64,000 nt of DNA from Desulfuromonas soudanensis (GCF_001278055.1 NZ_CP010802.1:1775504-1839503), one strand, 5' to 3'; numbered from the stretch's first letter, positions 32,724 through 43,089 are shown. A program made the numbers and translations. Notes: generated from the sequence alone by a model not told the origin.

Positions 32724-33308
32724 GTGAGGGTCTTGGTCGAGATGGGCAATCGACTTCTGGGTGAAGCCCTGTGTTGTCTGATTAATAACCGCTTCGACGG
32801 TTACTCGGCCGAAATTCGGGGACAATGGCCTGTCCAGCCGGTCATCGATTTCGTTATCCTGGATTGCAAAACCTGCCGGGACGAGTTGTTCAGCGAATAC
32901 AAGGATGCAAAATTCATTCTGATCGACAACGGCCTTGAGGAAAACAACCTCTCCTGTCTTTTGTTGACAAAACCGGTTGATGGCGTGATCTCCCCGGATA
33001 TGGCAAGCGACCTCCTCCCCAAAGCGCTCCTTGCCATTGCCCGGGGCGAAGGCTGGATCGACCATGAGAGGATGAAATCCCTTCTTGGGCATTCCCGAAG
33101 AGGGAGCAATGTTCCCGAATTGGCCCGGTTGAGCGAGGCGGATAGGGGAATCGTCGAGATGATTGTCCTGGGAAGACGAAACCGGGAGATTGCCGAGGCG
33201 CTGTGTCTGAGCGAACAGACGATCAAGACCCACGTCAGCCGGATTTACCGCACACTGAATGTTTCAGGCAGAACCCACCTGGTTTTTCTGGTCATGAAAA
33301 ACCGCTGA
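32724..33308 (+). CDS. Orphan LuxR-family regulator with degenerate receiver domain
   Basis: The 194-residue protein ends in a clear LuxR/NarL helix-turn-helix (LSEADRGIVEMIVLGRRNREIAEALCLSEQTIKTHVSRIYRTLNV split over the last 70 residues). The N-terminal 110 residues follow the receiver pattern (VIDFVILDCK has an Asp at the phospho-site position), but the usual acidic pair at the start of the domain is replaced by VEMGN and the conserved Lys near the end is not in place. I start at GTG 32724, with AAGGGGGG at 32712-32719; ATG 32697 would add nine residues. No histidine kinase is adjacent. Probably regulated without phosphorylation; its target is unknown, perhaps the lipoprotein upstream. Confidence 0.83.
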   Translation: MRVLVEMGNRLLGEALCCLINNRFDGYSAEIRGQWPVQPVIDFVILDCKTCRDELFSEYKDAKFILIDNGLEENNLSCLLLTKPVDGVISPDMASDLLPKALLAIARGEGWIDHERMKSLLGHSRRGSNVPELARLSEADRGIVEMIVLGRRNREIAEALCLSEQTIKTHVSRIYRTLNVSGRTHLVFLVMKNR

Positions 33309-33356
33309 CCGCTTTCACTCCCCTTTTTTGAATCGATCCCTAGAACAAGAGATCTC

Positions 33357-33385
33357 TTGCCCAATCGTCGGAGTGCGGCTATAAT
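33357..33385 (+). promoter_or_regulatory. Sigma-70 promoter for prfB
   Basis: TTGCCC (33357-33362), a 17-base spacer and a perfect TATAAT (33380-33385), 35 bases before the prfB ATG. Confidence 0.75.
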
Positions 33386-33420
33386 CGGCCACTTATTCCC
33401 CGAGGACGAGGAGAAAAAAC

Positions 33421-34516
33421 ATGTTCCGTGAAGAGAAGGAAACCCTCGATGGCCTGAAGGTCAAGCTCATAGAGCTGAGGGGGTATCTTTGACGTACCGA
33501 CAAAAAAAGAACGAGTCGCCGAACTCGATGCCGAGATTGCCAAACCCGATTTCTGGAACCGGGGAGAAAAAGCCCAGGAGCTCCTGAAGGAGCGCACCTC
33601 TCTGCAGAAAATCGTCGAGGGCTGGGAAACGGTCAGCCAGGAGCTCGAAGACCTGCAGGTGCTGGCCGAACTCGGCGAAGAGGGGGAGGATGAGGCGACG
33701 CTCGCCGAGATTCGCGAACTTCTGCCGACCCTCGAGCAGAAAGTCGGAAAGATGGAGTTTGCCCGCATGCTCTCCGGGGAGCATGACGCCAGCAACGCGA
33801 TTTTCAGCATCAACGCCGGGGCCGGCGGAACCGAGGCCCAGGACTGGGCCGAGATGCTGCTGCGGATGTATCTGCGTTTCTGCGAGAAAAAAGGGTTCCG
33901 TACCGAAATCACCGACTACCAGGGGGGCGACGAGGCGGGAATCAAGAGCGTCACCTTCACCGCCGAGGGAGACTACGCCTACGGCTATCTGCGGGCCGAG
34001 ATGGGGATTCACCGGCTGGTGCGGATCTCCCCCTTCGACTCCAATGCCCGTCGCCACACCTCCTTCTGCTCAACCTTTGTCTTTCCCGAACTCTCCGACG
34101 ATGTCGAAGTCGAGATCCTCGACAAGGACCTCCGGGTCGACACCTACCGCGCCAGCGGCGCCGGCGGCCAGCACATCAACAAGACCGATTCGGCCATCCG
34201 CATCACTCACATTCCCACCGGCGTGGTCGTTTCCTGCCAGAATGAACGCTCCCAGCACAAGAACCGCGCCACGGCCCTCAAGCAGTTGAAAGCCCGTCTC
34301 TACGAGCTGGAGGTGCGCAAAAAAGAGGAAGAGGCGTCGGCCATCGCCGGGGAGAAGAAGGAAATCGGCTGGGGGAGCCAGATCCGCTCCTACGTGCTGC
34401 ACCCCTACCGCATGGTCAAAGATCATCGCACCGGCTACGAGGTCGGCAACACCGACGCCGTGCTCGGCGGCGATATTGAAGGTTTCATCGAAGCCTATCT
34501 GCTGAGCAAGAAATAA
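33421..34516 (+). CDS. prfB: Peptide chain release factor 2, with programmed +1 frameshift
   Basis: Terminates translation at UGA and UAA. The first 23 codons (33421-33489) end at an in-frame TGA (33490-33492); a +1 shift on CTT continues in the second frame from GAC at 33491 to the stop at 34516, giving 364 residues, the normal RF2 length. The downstream part carries SPF (in RISPFDSNARR), the stop-codon-recognition tripeptide of RF2, and the GGQ loop (SGAGGQHINK) that triggers hydrolysis. A naive ORF call would start at 33659 and lose the N-terminus. The ATG has GAGGAG at 33408-33413. Confidence 0.96.
33478..33493 (+). promoter_or_regulatory. RF2 programmed frameshift site
   Basis: The sequence AGGGGG TAT CTT TGA C is the classic RF2 autoregulatory element: an internal Shine-Dalgarno-like AGGGGG (33478-33483) three bases before the slippery CTT (33487-33489), then UGA followed by C, a poor termination context. 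When RF2 is scarce, ribosomes shift +1 and complete the protein. Confidence 0.96.
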
Positions 34517-34517
34517 C

Positions 34518-34549
34518 ATCTCCCCCCGGTTGTCAGTAAAGACGGGGAG
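34518..34549 (+). terminator. Possible stem-loop after prfB
   Basis: TCTCCCC (34518-34524) pairs with GGGGAGA (34543-34549) across an 18-base loop directly after the prfB stop. No T-run follows, so the terminator role is uncertain. Confidence 0.3.
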
Positions 34550-34567
34550 ACAGGGAGTCAGTTGCCT

Positions 34568-35434
34568 ATGAAAAACATGAAGATCGGACGTTTGCTGTTT
34601 CTGCTCCTCTTCGCCCTTCTGGCGGGGTGCGCATCCGACCCCGACGAGGTCTCGCCGACGCTGACGATCGACGGCATGCCGGCGATTAACAATACGAGCA
34701 CCCGGAATCTCTCCGGAACCGTCGAGCCGGGAGCGACCGTCGAGGTTTCGGTCAACACCACTGCGACGGTTGCCGCTCTCTCCAATGTCGATGGGCTCTG
34801 GAGCGTCACCATCGCCAACCTGGCTCCGGGAGGAAACACCGTCACCGTCACCGCCACCGACGCCACGGGGAATTCGAATACCCTCCTGCTGGTGCTGACC
34901 TACGAGGTCGTCACCCTCGAGGCCTATGTGACGCCGACTCCTGCAAGTAGCCAGACCATCGGCGGTTTCCTCGCTCCTGGCGCCGCCGATCCGGCGGTCA
35001 CAATCGACCTGGCCGCCACGGCCGGTGCGGTGACCGTAACCGGCGACTTCTGGAGCTGCGACATTTCAGGTCTCACCGGGGGACATACGGTGACCGTGAC
35101 CCACAGCGATGATGTCAATCCGGCACAGAGCGCAACCGCGGTCATCACCTTCGCCGCGACGGCTCCGTCGGTGACCATCGATCCATTTGTCAACCCGACC
35201 ACCGACCCTTTGCAGTCGTTTTCCGGAACCACGGAGGCCGGGGTCACGGTGCAGGTCTCCATCAACGGTGCGGCCGGAATGGCCGCGGAGGTGACCGATA
35301 CAACCTGGACCTTTACCCCTACTCCTGCCGTTGCCCTGCACGAGGGAAAAAATGGCGTGAGCGTCACAGGGACTCTCGTTGACAAACCTACGACTGTACT
35401 CCGGACCTTTGTTGTTCTTGAGCCGGCGCCCTGA
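34568..35434 (+). CDS. Lipoprotein with bacterial Ig-like domains
   Basis: A 288-residue exported protein with a short signal peptide ending in the lipobox LLAGC (about residue 19). The mature part is built of about three Ig-like beta-sandwich units of roughly 85 residues, recognisable by recurring GTVEPGATVEVSVN, GGFLAPGAADPAVTID and GTTEAGVTVQVSIN strands. No catalytic motif is seen. I choose ATG 34568; the ribosome-binding site is weak (GGGAG about 11 bases upstream) and ATG 34577 is an alternative. Like the FN3 lipoprotein at 30640 it is probably an envelope or surface structural protein. Confidence 0.78.
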   Translation: MKNMKIGRLLFLLLFALLAGCASDPDEVSPTLTIDGMPAINNTSTRNLSGTVEPGATVEVSVNTTATVAALSNVDGLWSVTIANLAPGGNTVTVTATDATGNSNTLLLVLTYEVVTLEAYVTPTPASSQTIGGFLAPGAADPAVTIDLAATAGAVTVTGDFWSCDISGLTGGHTVTVTHSDDVNPAQSATAVITFAATAPSVTIDPFVNPTTDPLQSFSGTTEAGVTVQVSINGAAGMAAEVTDTTWTFTPTPAVALHEGKNGVSVTGTLVDKPTTVLRTFVVLEPAP

Positions 35435-35597
35435 ATCGGGCCCTATTCCAGGCTCCGGAGTCGGCTTTCCATTCCCGATTCCGGCGCCCTTTGCGGGACG
35501 GCAACCGCCGGCAAATGACCGGGTTTCCCCTTGACTCACCGCACCCCGGGGTATATGGTGCACCCCGAAAAGTTCCGGATGAAAGGTGTTGTATTTC

Positions 35598-37082
35598 ATG
35601 GAAGAATTGAACGAATTTCTGCAACAGCGGCGCAGCAAGCTGGCAGAGTTGCGAGGGCAGGGGATCAACCCCTACGCCAACGACTTTGTGGTTGAACATA
35701 CTTCGGCCGATGTCGCTTCCGCCCACGGCGAGGCCGATGCCGAGGCTCTCGAGGGGTGCGGCGTCAGCTATGTCCTGGCGGGGCGGATCATGGCCCGGCG
35801 CGATTTCGGCAAGGCGGCCTTCATCCAGATCCAGGACCGCAAGGGGCGCCTGCAGGTTTACGTCGGCCGCGACAACGTCGGAGCCGAGTCCTTCGAGCTC
35901 TTCCGCCGCTTCGATCTCGGCGACATCGTCGGCTTCGAGGGGACGCCCTTTCGCACCAAGACCGGCGAGCTGTCGCTGCGGGCCAGTTCCATCCGCATCC
36001 TCACCAAGTCGCTGCAGCCCCTTCCGGAAAAGTGGCACGGCCTGACCGACGTCGAGACCCGCTATCGCCAGCGTTATGTCGATCTGATGGTCAACGACGA
36101 CGTAAAGGGCGTCTTCCTGAAGCGCAGCCGCATCATCCGTCTGATCCGCCAGTTCATGGAAAGTCAGGATTTTCTCGAGGTGGAAACGCCGATGATGCAG
36201 CCGATCGCCGGCGGAGCGACGGCCAAGCCGTTTATCACCCACCACAACTCCCTGAAGATGGATTTGTTTCTGCGCATCGCTCCCGAGCTCTATCTCAAGC
36301 GTCTGGTGGTCGGCGGTTTCGAGCGGGTCTTCGAAATTAATCGCAACTTCCGCAACGAGGGGATTTCGATCCAGCACAACCCCGAGTTCACCATGATGGA
36401 GTTCTACCGGGCCTACGCCACCTACCACGACCTGATGGATTTCACCGAAGAGTTGATCTGTCACGTGGCCAAGGAGGTGGTCGGCTCCCTGGTCTTCCCG
36501 TACGGGGGACGGGACGTCGATCTGACCGCTCCCTGGGACCGGCTGACCGTCAAGGAGGCCATCGTCAAGTACGGCAAAATCGATGCGGCCCTGCTCGACG
36601 ACCGGGAGCGCGCCCTGGAGTACGCCCGCTCCCTCGGTCTGGAACTGGAGAGCACCATCGGCTACGGCAAGCTCCTCACCGAACTCTTCGACGAGGTGGC
36701 CGAGCCCAACCTGTGGAACCCGACCTTTATCACCGAATATCCGACGGAGGTTTCCCCTCTGTCGCGGAAGAATGATCTCAATCCCGAAGTGGTCGACCGT
36801 TTCGAGCTCTTCATCGTCGGTCGCGAGCTGGCCAACGCCTTCTCGGAACTCAACGACCCCGTCGATCAGAAGGAGCGTTTTCAGAAACAGCTGGTCGAGA
36901 AGGAGGCGGGGGATGAAGAGGCCCATGCCATGGACGAGGACTACGTGCGCGCCCTCGAATACGGCCTCCCCCCCACAGCCGGTGAAGGGATCGGCATCGA
37001 CCGGCTGGTCATGCTTCTCACCGATTCGGCGTCCATCCGCGATGTCATCCTCTTTCCCCAGCTGCGGCCGGAAAGCAAATGA
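35598..37082 (+). CDS. lysS: Lysyl-tRNA synthetase (class II)
   Basis: Charges tRNA-Lys. The 494-residue protein has an N-terminal OB-fold anticodon-binding domain (about residues 55-150) and a class II catalytic domain with motif 2 ([20 protein letters not shown]) and motif 3 ([13 protein letters not shown]). The start ATG 35598 is preceded by GAAAGG 11 bases upstream; GTG 35586 is four codons earlier. A weak promoter (TTGACT 35531-35536, TATATG 35552-35557, 15-base spacing) precedes it. lolC follows after 91 bases that contain a hairpin. Confidence 0.97.
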   Translation: MEELNEFLQQRRSKLAELRGQGINPYANDFVVEHTSADVASAHGEADAEALEGCGVSYVLAGRIMARRDFGKAAFIQIQDRKGRLQVYVGRDNVGAESFELFRRFDLGDIVGFEGTPFRTKTGELSLRASSIRILTKSLQPLPEKWHGLTDVETRYRQRYVDLMVNDDVKGVFLKRSRIIRLIRQFMESQDFLEVETPMMQPIAGGATAKPFITHHNSLKMDLFLRIAPELYLKRLVVGGFERVFEINRNFRNEGISIQHNPEFTMMEFYRAYATYHDLMDFTEELICHVAKEVVGSLVFPYGGRDVDLTAPWDRLTVKEAIVKYGKIDAALLDDRERALEYARSLGLELESTIGYGKLLTELFDEVAEPNLWNPTFITEYPTEVSPLSRKNDLNPEVVDRFELFIVGRELANAFSELNDPVDQKERFQKQLVEKEAGDEEAHAMDEDYVRALEYGLPPTAGEGIGIDRLVMLLTDSASIRDVILFPQLRPESK

Positions 37083-37091
37083 GCGGGGACG

Positions 37092-37134
37092 GGTGACGGG
37101 TAATTTCCCAAGAAAACCTCACCCGTCACCGGTT
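37092..37134 (+). terminator. Inverted repeat between lysS and lolC
   Basis: GGTGACGGGT (37092-37101) pairs perfectly with ACCCGTCACC (37121-37130) around a 19-base loop, with GGTTTT just after. The left arm is preceded by a partial direct copy (GACGGGT at 37088-37094). It may be a weak terminator for lysS or a member of a dispersed repeat family. Confidence 0.5.
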
Positions 37135-37173
37135 TTGGAACACCCCTCACCGCCCTTGCGCCCTTGAGGTTCT

Positions 37174-38427
37174 ATGTCCTACGAATGGTTTGTCAGCCTG
37201 CGCTACCTGCGAGCCAAGCGCAAGCAGACCTTTATTTCCGTCATATCCTTTATCTCCATCGCCGGCGTAACTCTCGGGGTGGCCGCCCTGATCGTCGTCC
37301 TGGCGGTCATGACCGGTTTTCACGACGGGGTCCGGCAGCAGATCCTCGGCAATATCCCCCATGTTCTGATCCAGAAGCAGGGCACAGAGATCTCCGACTA
37401 CCCCAAGGCGGTGGAAAAAGCCCTGTCGTCCTCTCCCCATGTCACAGCCGCCACTCCCTTCGTCTCCAAGGAAGCCATGCTCCTTTCGAAGCGCAATGTC
37501 GCCGCGGTCAACGTCAAGGGGATCGAGCAGGGGAACAAGATCTTCAGGCAGAAATTTCTGACCCAGGAAGATCGCGATGTGCAGGAACTCCTCTTCGATA
37601 CGGCGGCGACCATGCCCGGAATCATTATCGGACTCGACACCGCCACCTCCCTCGGTATTGCCGTGGGCGAGTCGGTCAACGTCATCCCGCCGATGTTCAA
37701 CATCACCCCCTTCGGGATGATCCCGAAAATGAAGCCCTTTCGGGTGGTGGGGATTTTCAGCCAGCGCGGCGGTTTTCTCGATACCTACTTCGGCTATATC
37801 TCCCTGGGGCAGGCGCAGCACTTCTTCGACGCCGAAAACCAGGCCACGGGGATTGAAATCGAGGTCGACTCCTTCGACCATGCCAATCAGGTGGCCTCGG
37901 AGCTCCGGCAGGCGTTCGGCTACCCCTATGTGGTCCGTTCCTGGGAGGATATGTTCGGCTCCTTTCTCTCGGCGCTCAAGCTGGAGAAACTCGGCCTGTT
38001 CATCGTTTTGGGGATCATCGTTTTGGTGGCCGCGTTCAATATCGCCACCACCCTGATCATGGTTGTCATGGAAAAACATAAGGACATCGCCATATTGAAG
38101 GCGATTGGGGCCACCTCGAAGAGCGTGATGAAGATCTTCGTTCTCGAGGGGTTGATCATCGGCGTCCTCGGGACCAGCCTCGGAACGAGCCTCGGCCTCC
38201 TCTTTGCCAAGAATGCCGATCCGATTATCAAGGGGCTCGAGCGCATGCTCGGTATCAGGATCTTCGATCAGGCCGTCTACGGCATGGACCGTTTTCCCTC
38301 GGTGGTCAATCCCGGCGATGTGGTGGCGGTGGTGGCGGTGGCGCTGACCATTTCCCTTCTCGCCACCATCTACCCGGCCTGGCGGGCGGCGCGGATGGAT
38401 CCCGCCGAGGCTCTGCGCTATGACTGA
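37174..38427 (+). CDS. lolC: Lipoprotein-releasing ABC transporter permease, LolC/LolE family
   Basis: Inner-membrane subunit of the Lol complex that extracts outer-membrane lipoproteins. The 417-residue protein opens with the family signature SYEWFVSLRYLRAKRKQTFISVISFISIAGVTLG split around the first membrane helix, has a large periplasmic domain (about 50-260) and three C-terminal membrane helices with the FtsX-like fold, ending AWRAARMDPAEALRYD. Only one permease gene is present, so the complex is presumably a homodimer (sometimes called LolF) with LolD. GAGGT precedes the ATG. lolD follows after 14 bases. Confidence 0.93.
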   Translation: MSYEWFVSLRYLRAKRKQTFISVISFISIAGVTLGVAALIVVLAVMTGFHDGVRQQILGNIPHVLIQKQGTEISDYPKAVEKALSSSPHVTAATPFVSKEAMLLSKRNVAAVNVKGIEQGNKIFRQKFLTQEDRDVQELLFDTAATMPGIIIGLDTATSLGIAVGESVNVIPPMFNITPFGMIPKMKPFRVVGIFSQRGGFLDTYFGYISLGQAQHFFDAENQATGIEIEVDSFDHANQVASELRQAFGYPYVVRSWEDMFGSFLSALKLEKLGLFIVLGIIVLVAAFNIATTLIMVVMEKHKDIAILKAIGATSKSVMKIFVLEGLIIGVLGTSLGTSLGLLFAKNADPIIKGLERMLGIRIFDQAVYGMDRFPSVVNPGDVVAVVAVALTISLLATIYPAWRAARMDPAEALRYD

Positions 38428-38441
38428 TTCGAGGTGCTCGC

Positions 38442-39103
<662 letters not shown>

Positions 39104-39107
<4 letters not shown>

Positions 39108-39119
39108 TACTAGTACTAG
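39104..39119. repeat. Self-complementary CTAGTA repeat at the lolD stop
   Basis: Two and a half copies of the hexamer CTAGTA give a 16-base palindrome (39104-39119) that contains the lolD TAG stop and is followed by TTTTT. It might act as a small hairpin with a T-run; as a terminator it would be weak. Confidence 0.45.
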
Positions 39120-39126
39120 TTTTTGA

Positions 39127-39155
39127 TTTACACCCCTGGGGTATTTTTTTATAAT
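39127..39155 (+). promoter_or_regulatory. Sigma-70 promoter for the bamA-skp-lpx operon
   Basis: TTTACA (39127-39132), a 17-base spacer and a perfect TATAAT (39150-39155), about 40 bases before the bamA start. Confidence 0.8.
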
Positions 39156-39196
39156 GCCCGACTTTGGCAGGGTGTTTCCAAGGAGTTATGATCTGC

Positions 39197-41482
39197 ATGT
39201 CCAAATGGGCCCTGCTCTTAGTTCTGTTGTTGCTCCTCGTGCCGGGCGCCGCTCTGGCCCAGACGTATTCCGTCGACGAGGTCGTCGTCGAGGGGAACCG
39301 CCGGGTGGAATCGAAGGCGATCCTGACCGTCGTCAAGGTGGAAAAAGGGGAGGGCGTTTCCGCCGAAGCGATTGACCGGGACATTCGCGCCATCTTCGAA
39401 CTCGGACGCTTTCAGGATGTTCAGGCCGACCTCGAAGAACGCAACGGCAAGAAGGTCCTCATCTATCGGGTGACCGAGCGTCCCCTGGTGAGAAAAGTCG
39501 AATTCTCCGGGAACAAGGAGTTCGACGAAGCCAAGCTCAAGACATTGATCAGCATCCGCACGCCCGAGATCTATCACCCCCGTGCCGTCGAAAAGTCGAT
39601 CAGGGCCATCAAGGAGGCCTACATCGAGGAGGGATATTACGCCGCGGAGATCACCCCCCGCGTCGATGTCAACGACCGCAACGAAGCCAACATTTTATTC
39701 ACCGTCGCCGAAGGGGATAAAATCCTCATCCGCAATATTCGTTTTTCCGGCAATACGATCTTCGCGGACCGTGAGCTGCGCAAGGTCATGGAGACCAAAG
39801 AGCGCTGGTTCCTATCCTGGATGACCGGTCGGGGGGCTTACCGGGAACAGGTGCTGCAAACCGATCTCGAGATCATCGCCGATCAGTATTACAACGTCGG
39901 CTACGTGCAGGTGAAGGTCAAGGAACCGCGGGTGATCATGGACCCGGCTAAAAAATTCCTCGACATCCTCATCGAGATCGAAGAGGGGGAGCAGTTCCGC
40001 GTCGGCACCGTCGATGTGCGGGGCGACCTGATCAAGGGGAAGGAAGACATCCTCTCCCTTGTCAAACTCAAGGAAGGGGATGTCTTCAGCCGCAAGGGCC
40101 TGCGCGAAGATGTCTTCGCCATCAACGATCTCTATGCCGATCAGGGCTACGCTTACGTCAACGTCTCGCCTTTGACCGATCTCGATCTGGAGCGGCGGCG
40201 CATCAACCTGATGTTCGATATCGAACAGGGCGTTCAGGTCACCATCGGCCGCATCCGGATCAGCGGCAACACCCGGACCCGCGACAAGGTCATCCGCCGG
40301 GAGATGAAGCTGGCCGAGGGGGATCTCTACAGCAGTACCAAGATGAAAACGAGCCGGGCGCGGGTGAACAACCTCGGATTCTTCGAAGAAGTGAATGTCA
40401 CCACGGCCAAGGGGGCCGATGCCGAACAAATGGATGTCGACGTCGCCGTCAAGGAGAAGGCCACGGGGACCTTCAGCATCGGTTTCGGCTACTCCTCCGT
40501 CGACCATTTCATCGGTCAGGGATCGGTGTCCCAGGAAAACTTTCTCGGTCGGGCGTTGAAACTCAACCTCTCCGGTTCCTACGGCGGCACCAGCAATACC
40601 TACCAGCTCGGAATCACCGACCCCTATTTCCTCGACAGGAAACTGACCCTCGGCTTCGATATTTACAAGACGACGCGGGAGTGGAACGAATTTACCCGCA
40701 AGGCGACCGGTGGCGATCTCAAACTCGGCTACCCCCTCTCCGACAACCTGCGTTCCCTCCTCGTTTATCGCTATGAAGAAAAGGAAATCCTCGATGTTGT
40801 GGCGGGGTCGATCTACGAGGATCAGGCCGGGACCTCGACCCTCTCTTCCCTCACCGCCATCCTGACCCGCAACACCACCGACTATCACCTCGACCCGACC
40901 CGCGGAGCCGTTTCCGAGCTGTCCGTCGAGTATGCCGGTCTCGGCGGGACGCAAAAATTCGCCAAATACATCGCCGATTACCGGCATTTCTACCCCCTGA
41001 TGTGGGGGACGGTCATCTCCGCCCACGGCCAGGTCGGTTTTGTCCAGGGGATGCAGGGGGAGGAGATCCCCGTCGACGAACGCTTCTTTCTTGGCGGCAT
41101 CAACACCCTGCGCGGCTTCAAATCCCGCGAGGTCGGTCCGCGGGTTTTGCGCACCTCGGGGGTTGTGGACCCGGTGACCGGGGTGGCAACCACCGTCAGC
41201 GATTACGAGTATATCGGCGGCGACAAAAAGGCAATCTTCAACCTCGAGTACACCTTTCCCCTTCTCAAGGACATGGGCCTGAAGGGGCTGCTCTTCTTCG
41301 ATGCCGGCAACGCCTGGAGCGAGGACGAGGATTTTTTTGAAAGTGTGCGCACCAGCGTCGGCGGGGGGATCCGCTGGTTCAGCCCCATGGGGCCGCTGCG
41401 GCTGGAATGGGGATATAATCTCGATCCGATGGACGGCGAGGACCGCAGTCAGTTCGAGTTTTCCATCGGCCGATTCTTTTAA
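39197..41482 (+). CDS. bamA: Outer membrane protein assembly factor BamA
   Basis: Central subunit of the machinery that folds beta-barrel proteins into the outer membrane. The 761-residue protein has a signal peptide (MSKWALLLVLLLLLVPGAALA), five POTRA domains over about residues 22-420 (for example VEGNRRVESKAI and ISGNTRTRDKVI), and a C-terminal 16-strand barrel ending in phenylalanine (FSIGRFF), the usual Omp85 terminus. I prefer ATG 39197; ATG 39188 is three codons earlier but only two bases from the AGGAG at 39181-39185. It heads a bamA-skp-lpxD-fabZ-lpxA operon as in other Gram-negatives. Confidence 0.96.
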   Translation: MSKWALLLVLLLLLVPGAALAQTYSVDEVVVEGNRRVESKAILTVVKVEKGEGVSAEAIDRDIRAIFELGRFQDVQADLEERNGKKVLIYRVTERPLVRKVEFSGNKEFDEAKLKTLISIRTPEIYHPRAVEKSIRAIKEAYIEEGYYAAEITPRVDVNDRNEANILFTVAEGDKILIRNIRFSGNTIFADRELRKVMETKERWFLSWMTGRGAYREQVLQTDLEIIADQYYNVGYVQVKVKEPRVIMDPAKKFLDILIEIEEGEQFRVGTVDVRGDLIKGKEDILSLVKLKEGDVFSRKGLREDVFAINDLYADQGYAYVNVSPLTDLDLERRRINLMFDIEQGVQVTIGRIRISGNTRTRDKVIRREMKLAEGDLYSSTKMKTSRARVNNLGFFEEVNVTTAKGADAEQMDVDVAVKEKATGTFSIGFGYSSVDHFIGQGSVSQENFLGRALKLNLSGSYGGTSNTYQLGITDPYFLDRKLTLGFDIYKTTREWNEFTRKATGGDLKLGYPLSDNLRSLLVYRYEEKEILDVVAGSIYEDQAGTSTLSSLTAILTRNTTDYHLDPTRGAVSELSVEYAGLGGTQKFAKYIADYRHFYPLMWGTVISAHGQVGFVQGMQGEEIPVDERFFLGGINTLRGFKSREVGPRVLRTSGVVDPVTGVATTVSDYEYIGGDKKAIFNLEYTFPLLKDMGLKGLLFFDAGNAWSEDEDFFESVRTSVGGGIRWFSPMGPLRLEWGYNLDPMDGEDRSQFEFSIGRFF

Positions 41483-41514
41483 AACGACACTTCTCATCAG
41501 ACAAGGAGATAAAA

Positions 41515-42042
41515 ATGAAGCGACTTATCGGACTGGTCCTGGCAATCCTGGTGTGTTCGGCTCTGCCGGCGATGTCGGCCGAACTCAAGATCGGCTACAT
41601 CGATCTGCAGAAGGCTCTCACCCTTTCCGAAGCCGGCAAGAGCGCCAAGGCCAAGATGGGGGCGGAAGCCCAGGAATACGATGCGCCTCTCGAGGCGCGG
41701 CAGAAGGATCTCAAAAAGCTCAAGGATGAACTGGAGAAGCAGTCCCTGGTTCTCTCCGAGGAGGCCCGGGCGGCCAAGGAACGGGACTATCAGCAAAAGG
41801 TCAAGGAATGGCAGCGTTTCACCAAGGACATTCAGGAAGAGCTGCAGCAGAAAGAGGCTGACTATATCCGCCAGATCCTCGCCGAGCTCGAGACGATCAT
41901 CAAGACGATGGGAAAGAGCGAAGGCTACACGCTGATTCTCGAGCAGGCCGAAAACTTCATTCTCTATTCCGATGAGCGCATCGATCTCACCGAGAAGGTC
42001 ATCAAGGCCTACGACGCGCAGTACAAGAAAGCCGGCAAGTAA
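41515..42042 (+). CDS. skp: Periplasmic chaperone Skp/OmpH family
   Basis: A periplasmic chaperone that holds unfolded outer-membrane proteins for BamA. The 175-residue product has a signal peptide cut after about residue 22 (LPAMSA), the typical first strand [11 protein letters not shown], and a long Lys/Glu-rich coiled coil (about 50-140) forming the tentacles. AAGGAG is six bases before the ATG. It follows bamA by 32 bases and precedes lpxD by 10. Confidence 0.92.
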   Translation: MKRLIGLVLAILVCSALPAMSAELKIGYIDLQKALTLSEAGKSAKAKMGAEAQEYDAPLEARQKDLKKLKDELEKQSLVLSEEARAAKERDYQQKVKEWQRFTKDIQEELQQKEADYIRQILAELETIIKTMGKSEGYTLILEQAENFILYSDERIDLTEKVIKAYDAQYKKAGK

Positions 42043-42052
42043 GGGGGAACCC

Positions 42053-43084
42053 GTGGCAACACTGAAGGAACTTGCCGCACTGGTCGGCGGCACCGTCGTC
42101 GGCGACGGCGAATGCCGTATCGAGCGCCTGGCGACTCTCGATACGGCCGGTCCCGGGGACATCACCTTTGTCTCCAATCCCAAGTATTTGAAGGGGATAG
42201 CTCAGTGCAGGGCCTCTGCGGTCATCGTCGCCCCCGGCGTCGAGCTGCAGGGCTTTCCCCTGATCGTCTGCCCCAATCCCTACCTGGCCTTCGCCAAGAT
42301 CCTCACTTTCCTGCAGGTCCGTCGACCGGAACCCCAGGGGATCCTGGCTGGCGCCTTGGTCCACCCTACGGCCCGCCTCGGCAGGGGGGTGACGGTCCAT
42401 CCCGGGTGCGTGGTCGGCGAGGACGTCTCCATCGGCGACGGAACCATCCTCTATCCCGGCGTCATTGTCTACGACCGGGTCGCCATCGGCGCCGACTGCC
42501 TGATTCATGCCGGAGTGGTGATCCGCGAGGAGTGCCGTCTCGGAGATCGGGTCATCATCCAGCCCTCGGTGGTGATCGGCTGCGACGGCTTCGGCTTTGC
42601 CCCCGACGGCAGCGGCTATTTCAAGATTCCCCAGGTGGGGATCGTCGTGGTCGAAGATGACGTGGAGATCGGTTCGGGATCGTGCATCGACCGCGCCGCC
42701 CTCGGTGTCACGCTCGTCGGACGCGGGACCAAGATCGACAACCTGGTCCATATCGCCCACAACGTCGTGGTCGGCGAAGACAACATCCTCTGCGGCCAAG
42801 TGGGGATCGCCGGCAGCACCAGGATCGGTCGGCATTGCACCTTCGGCGGACAGGCGGGTCTGGCCGGGCACATCAGAATCGGCGACAATGTCACCATCGG
42901 CGCCCAGGGTGGTGTCGCCGGGAACCTGGAAGGGAACCAGGTCCTCTCCGGATCGCCGGTGATTCCGCACAAGGACTGGGTGAAGGCCTCCCTGACCTTC
43001 GGCCGCCTGCCGGAGATGCGCAAGGAAATGAACCGCATGAAGCGCCAGCTTGCAGAACTTGAAATGCTTATTCGGGAGAGGTAA
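42053..43084 (+). CDS. lpxD: UDP-3-O-(3-hydroxyacyl)glucosamine N-acyltransferase
   Basis: Third enzyme of lipid A synthesis. The 343-residue protein has an N-terminal uridine-binding domain (about 1-95), a left-handed beta-helix of hexapeptide repeats (about 100-295) with the catalytic His236 in [10 protein letters not shown], and a C-terminal helix ([15 protein letters not shown]). The start is GTG 42053, with AAGGGGG before it and a typical [13 protein letters not shown] opening; the open frame extends upstream into skp without similarity. Confidence 0.96.
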   Translation: MATLKELAALVGGTVVGDGECRIERLATLDTAGPGDITFVSNPKYLKGIAQCRASAVIVAPGVELQGFPLIVCPNPYLAFAKILTFLQVRRPEPQGILAGALVHPTARLGRGVTVHPGCVVGEDVSIGDGTILYPGVIVYDRVAIGADCLIHAGVVIREECRLGDRVIIQPSVVIGCDGFGFAPDGSGYFKIPQVGIVVVEDDVEIGSGSCIDRAALGVTLVGRGTKIDNLVHIAHNVVVGEDNILCGQVGIAGSTRIGRHCTFGGQAGLAGHIRIGDNVTIGAQGGVAGNLEGNQVLSGSPVIPHKDWVKASLTFGRLPEMRKEMNRMKRQLAELEMLIRER

Positions 43085-43089
43085 CAGAC

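Noticed and set aside
33421-33492. prfB as a frameshifted pseudogene or sequencing error
   Set aside because: The break is the known RF2 programmed frameshift site with its internal Shine-Dalgarno and UGA-C context.
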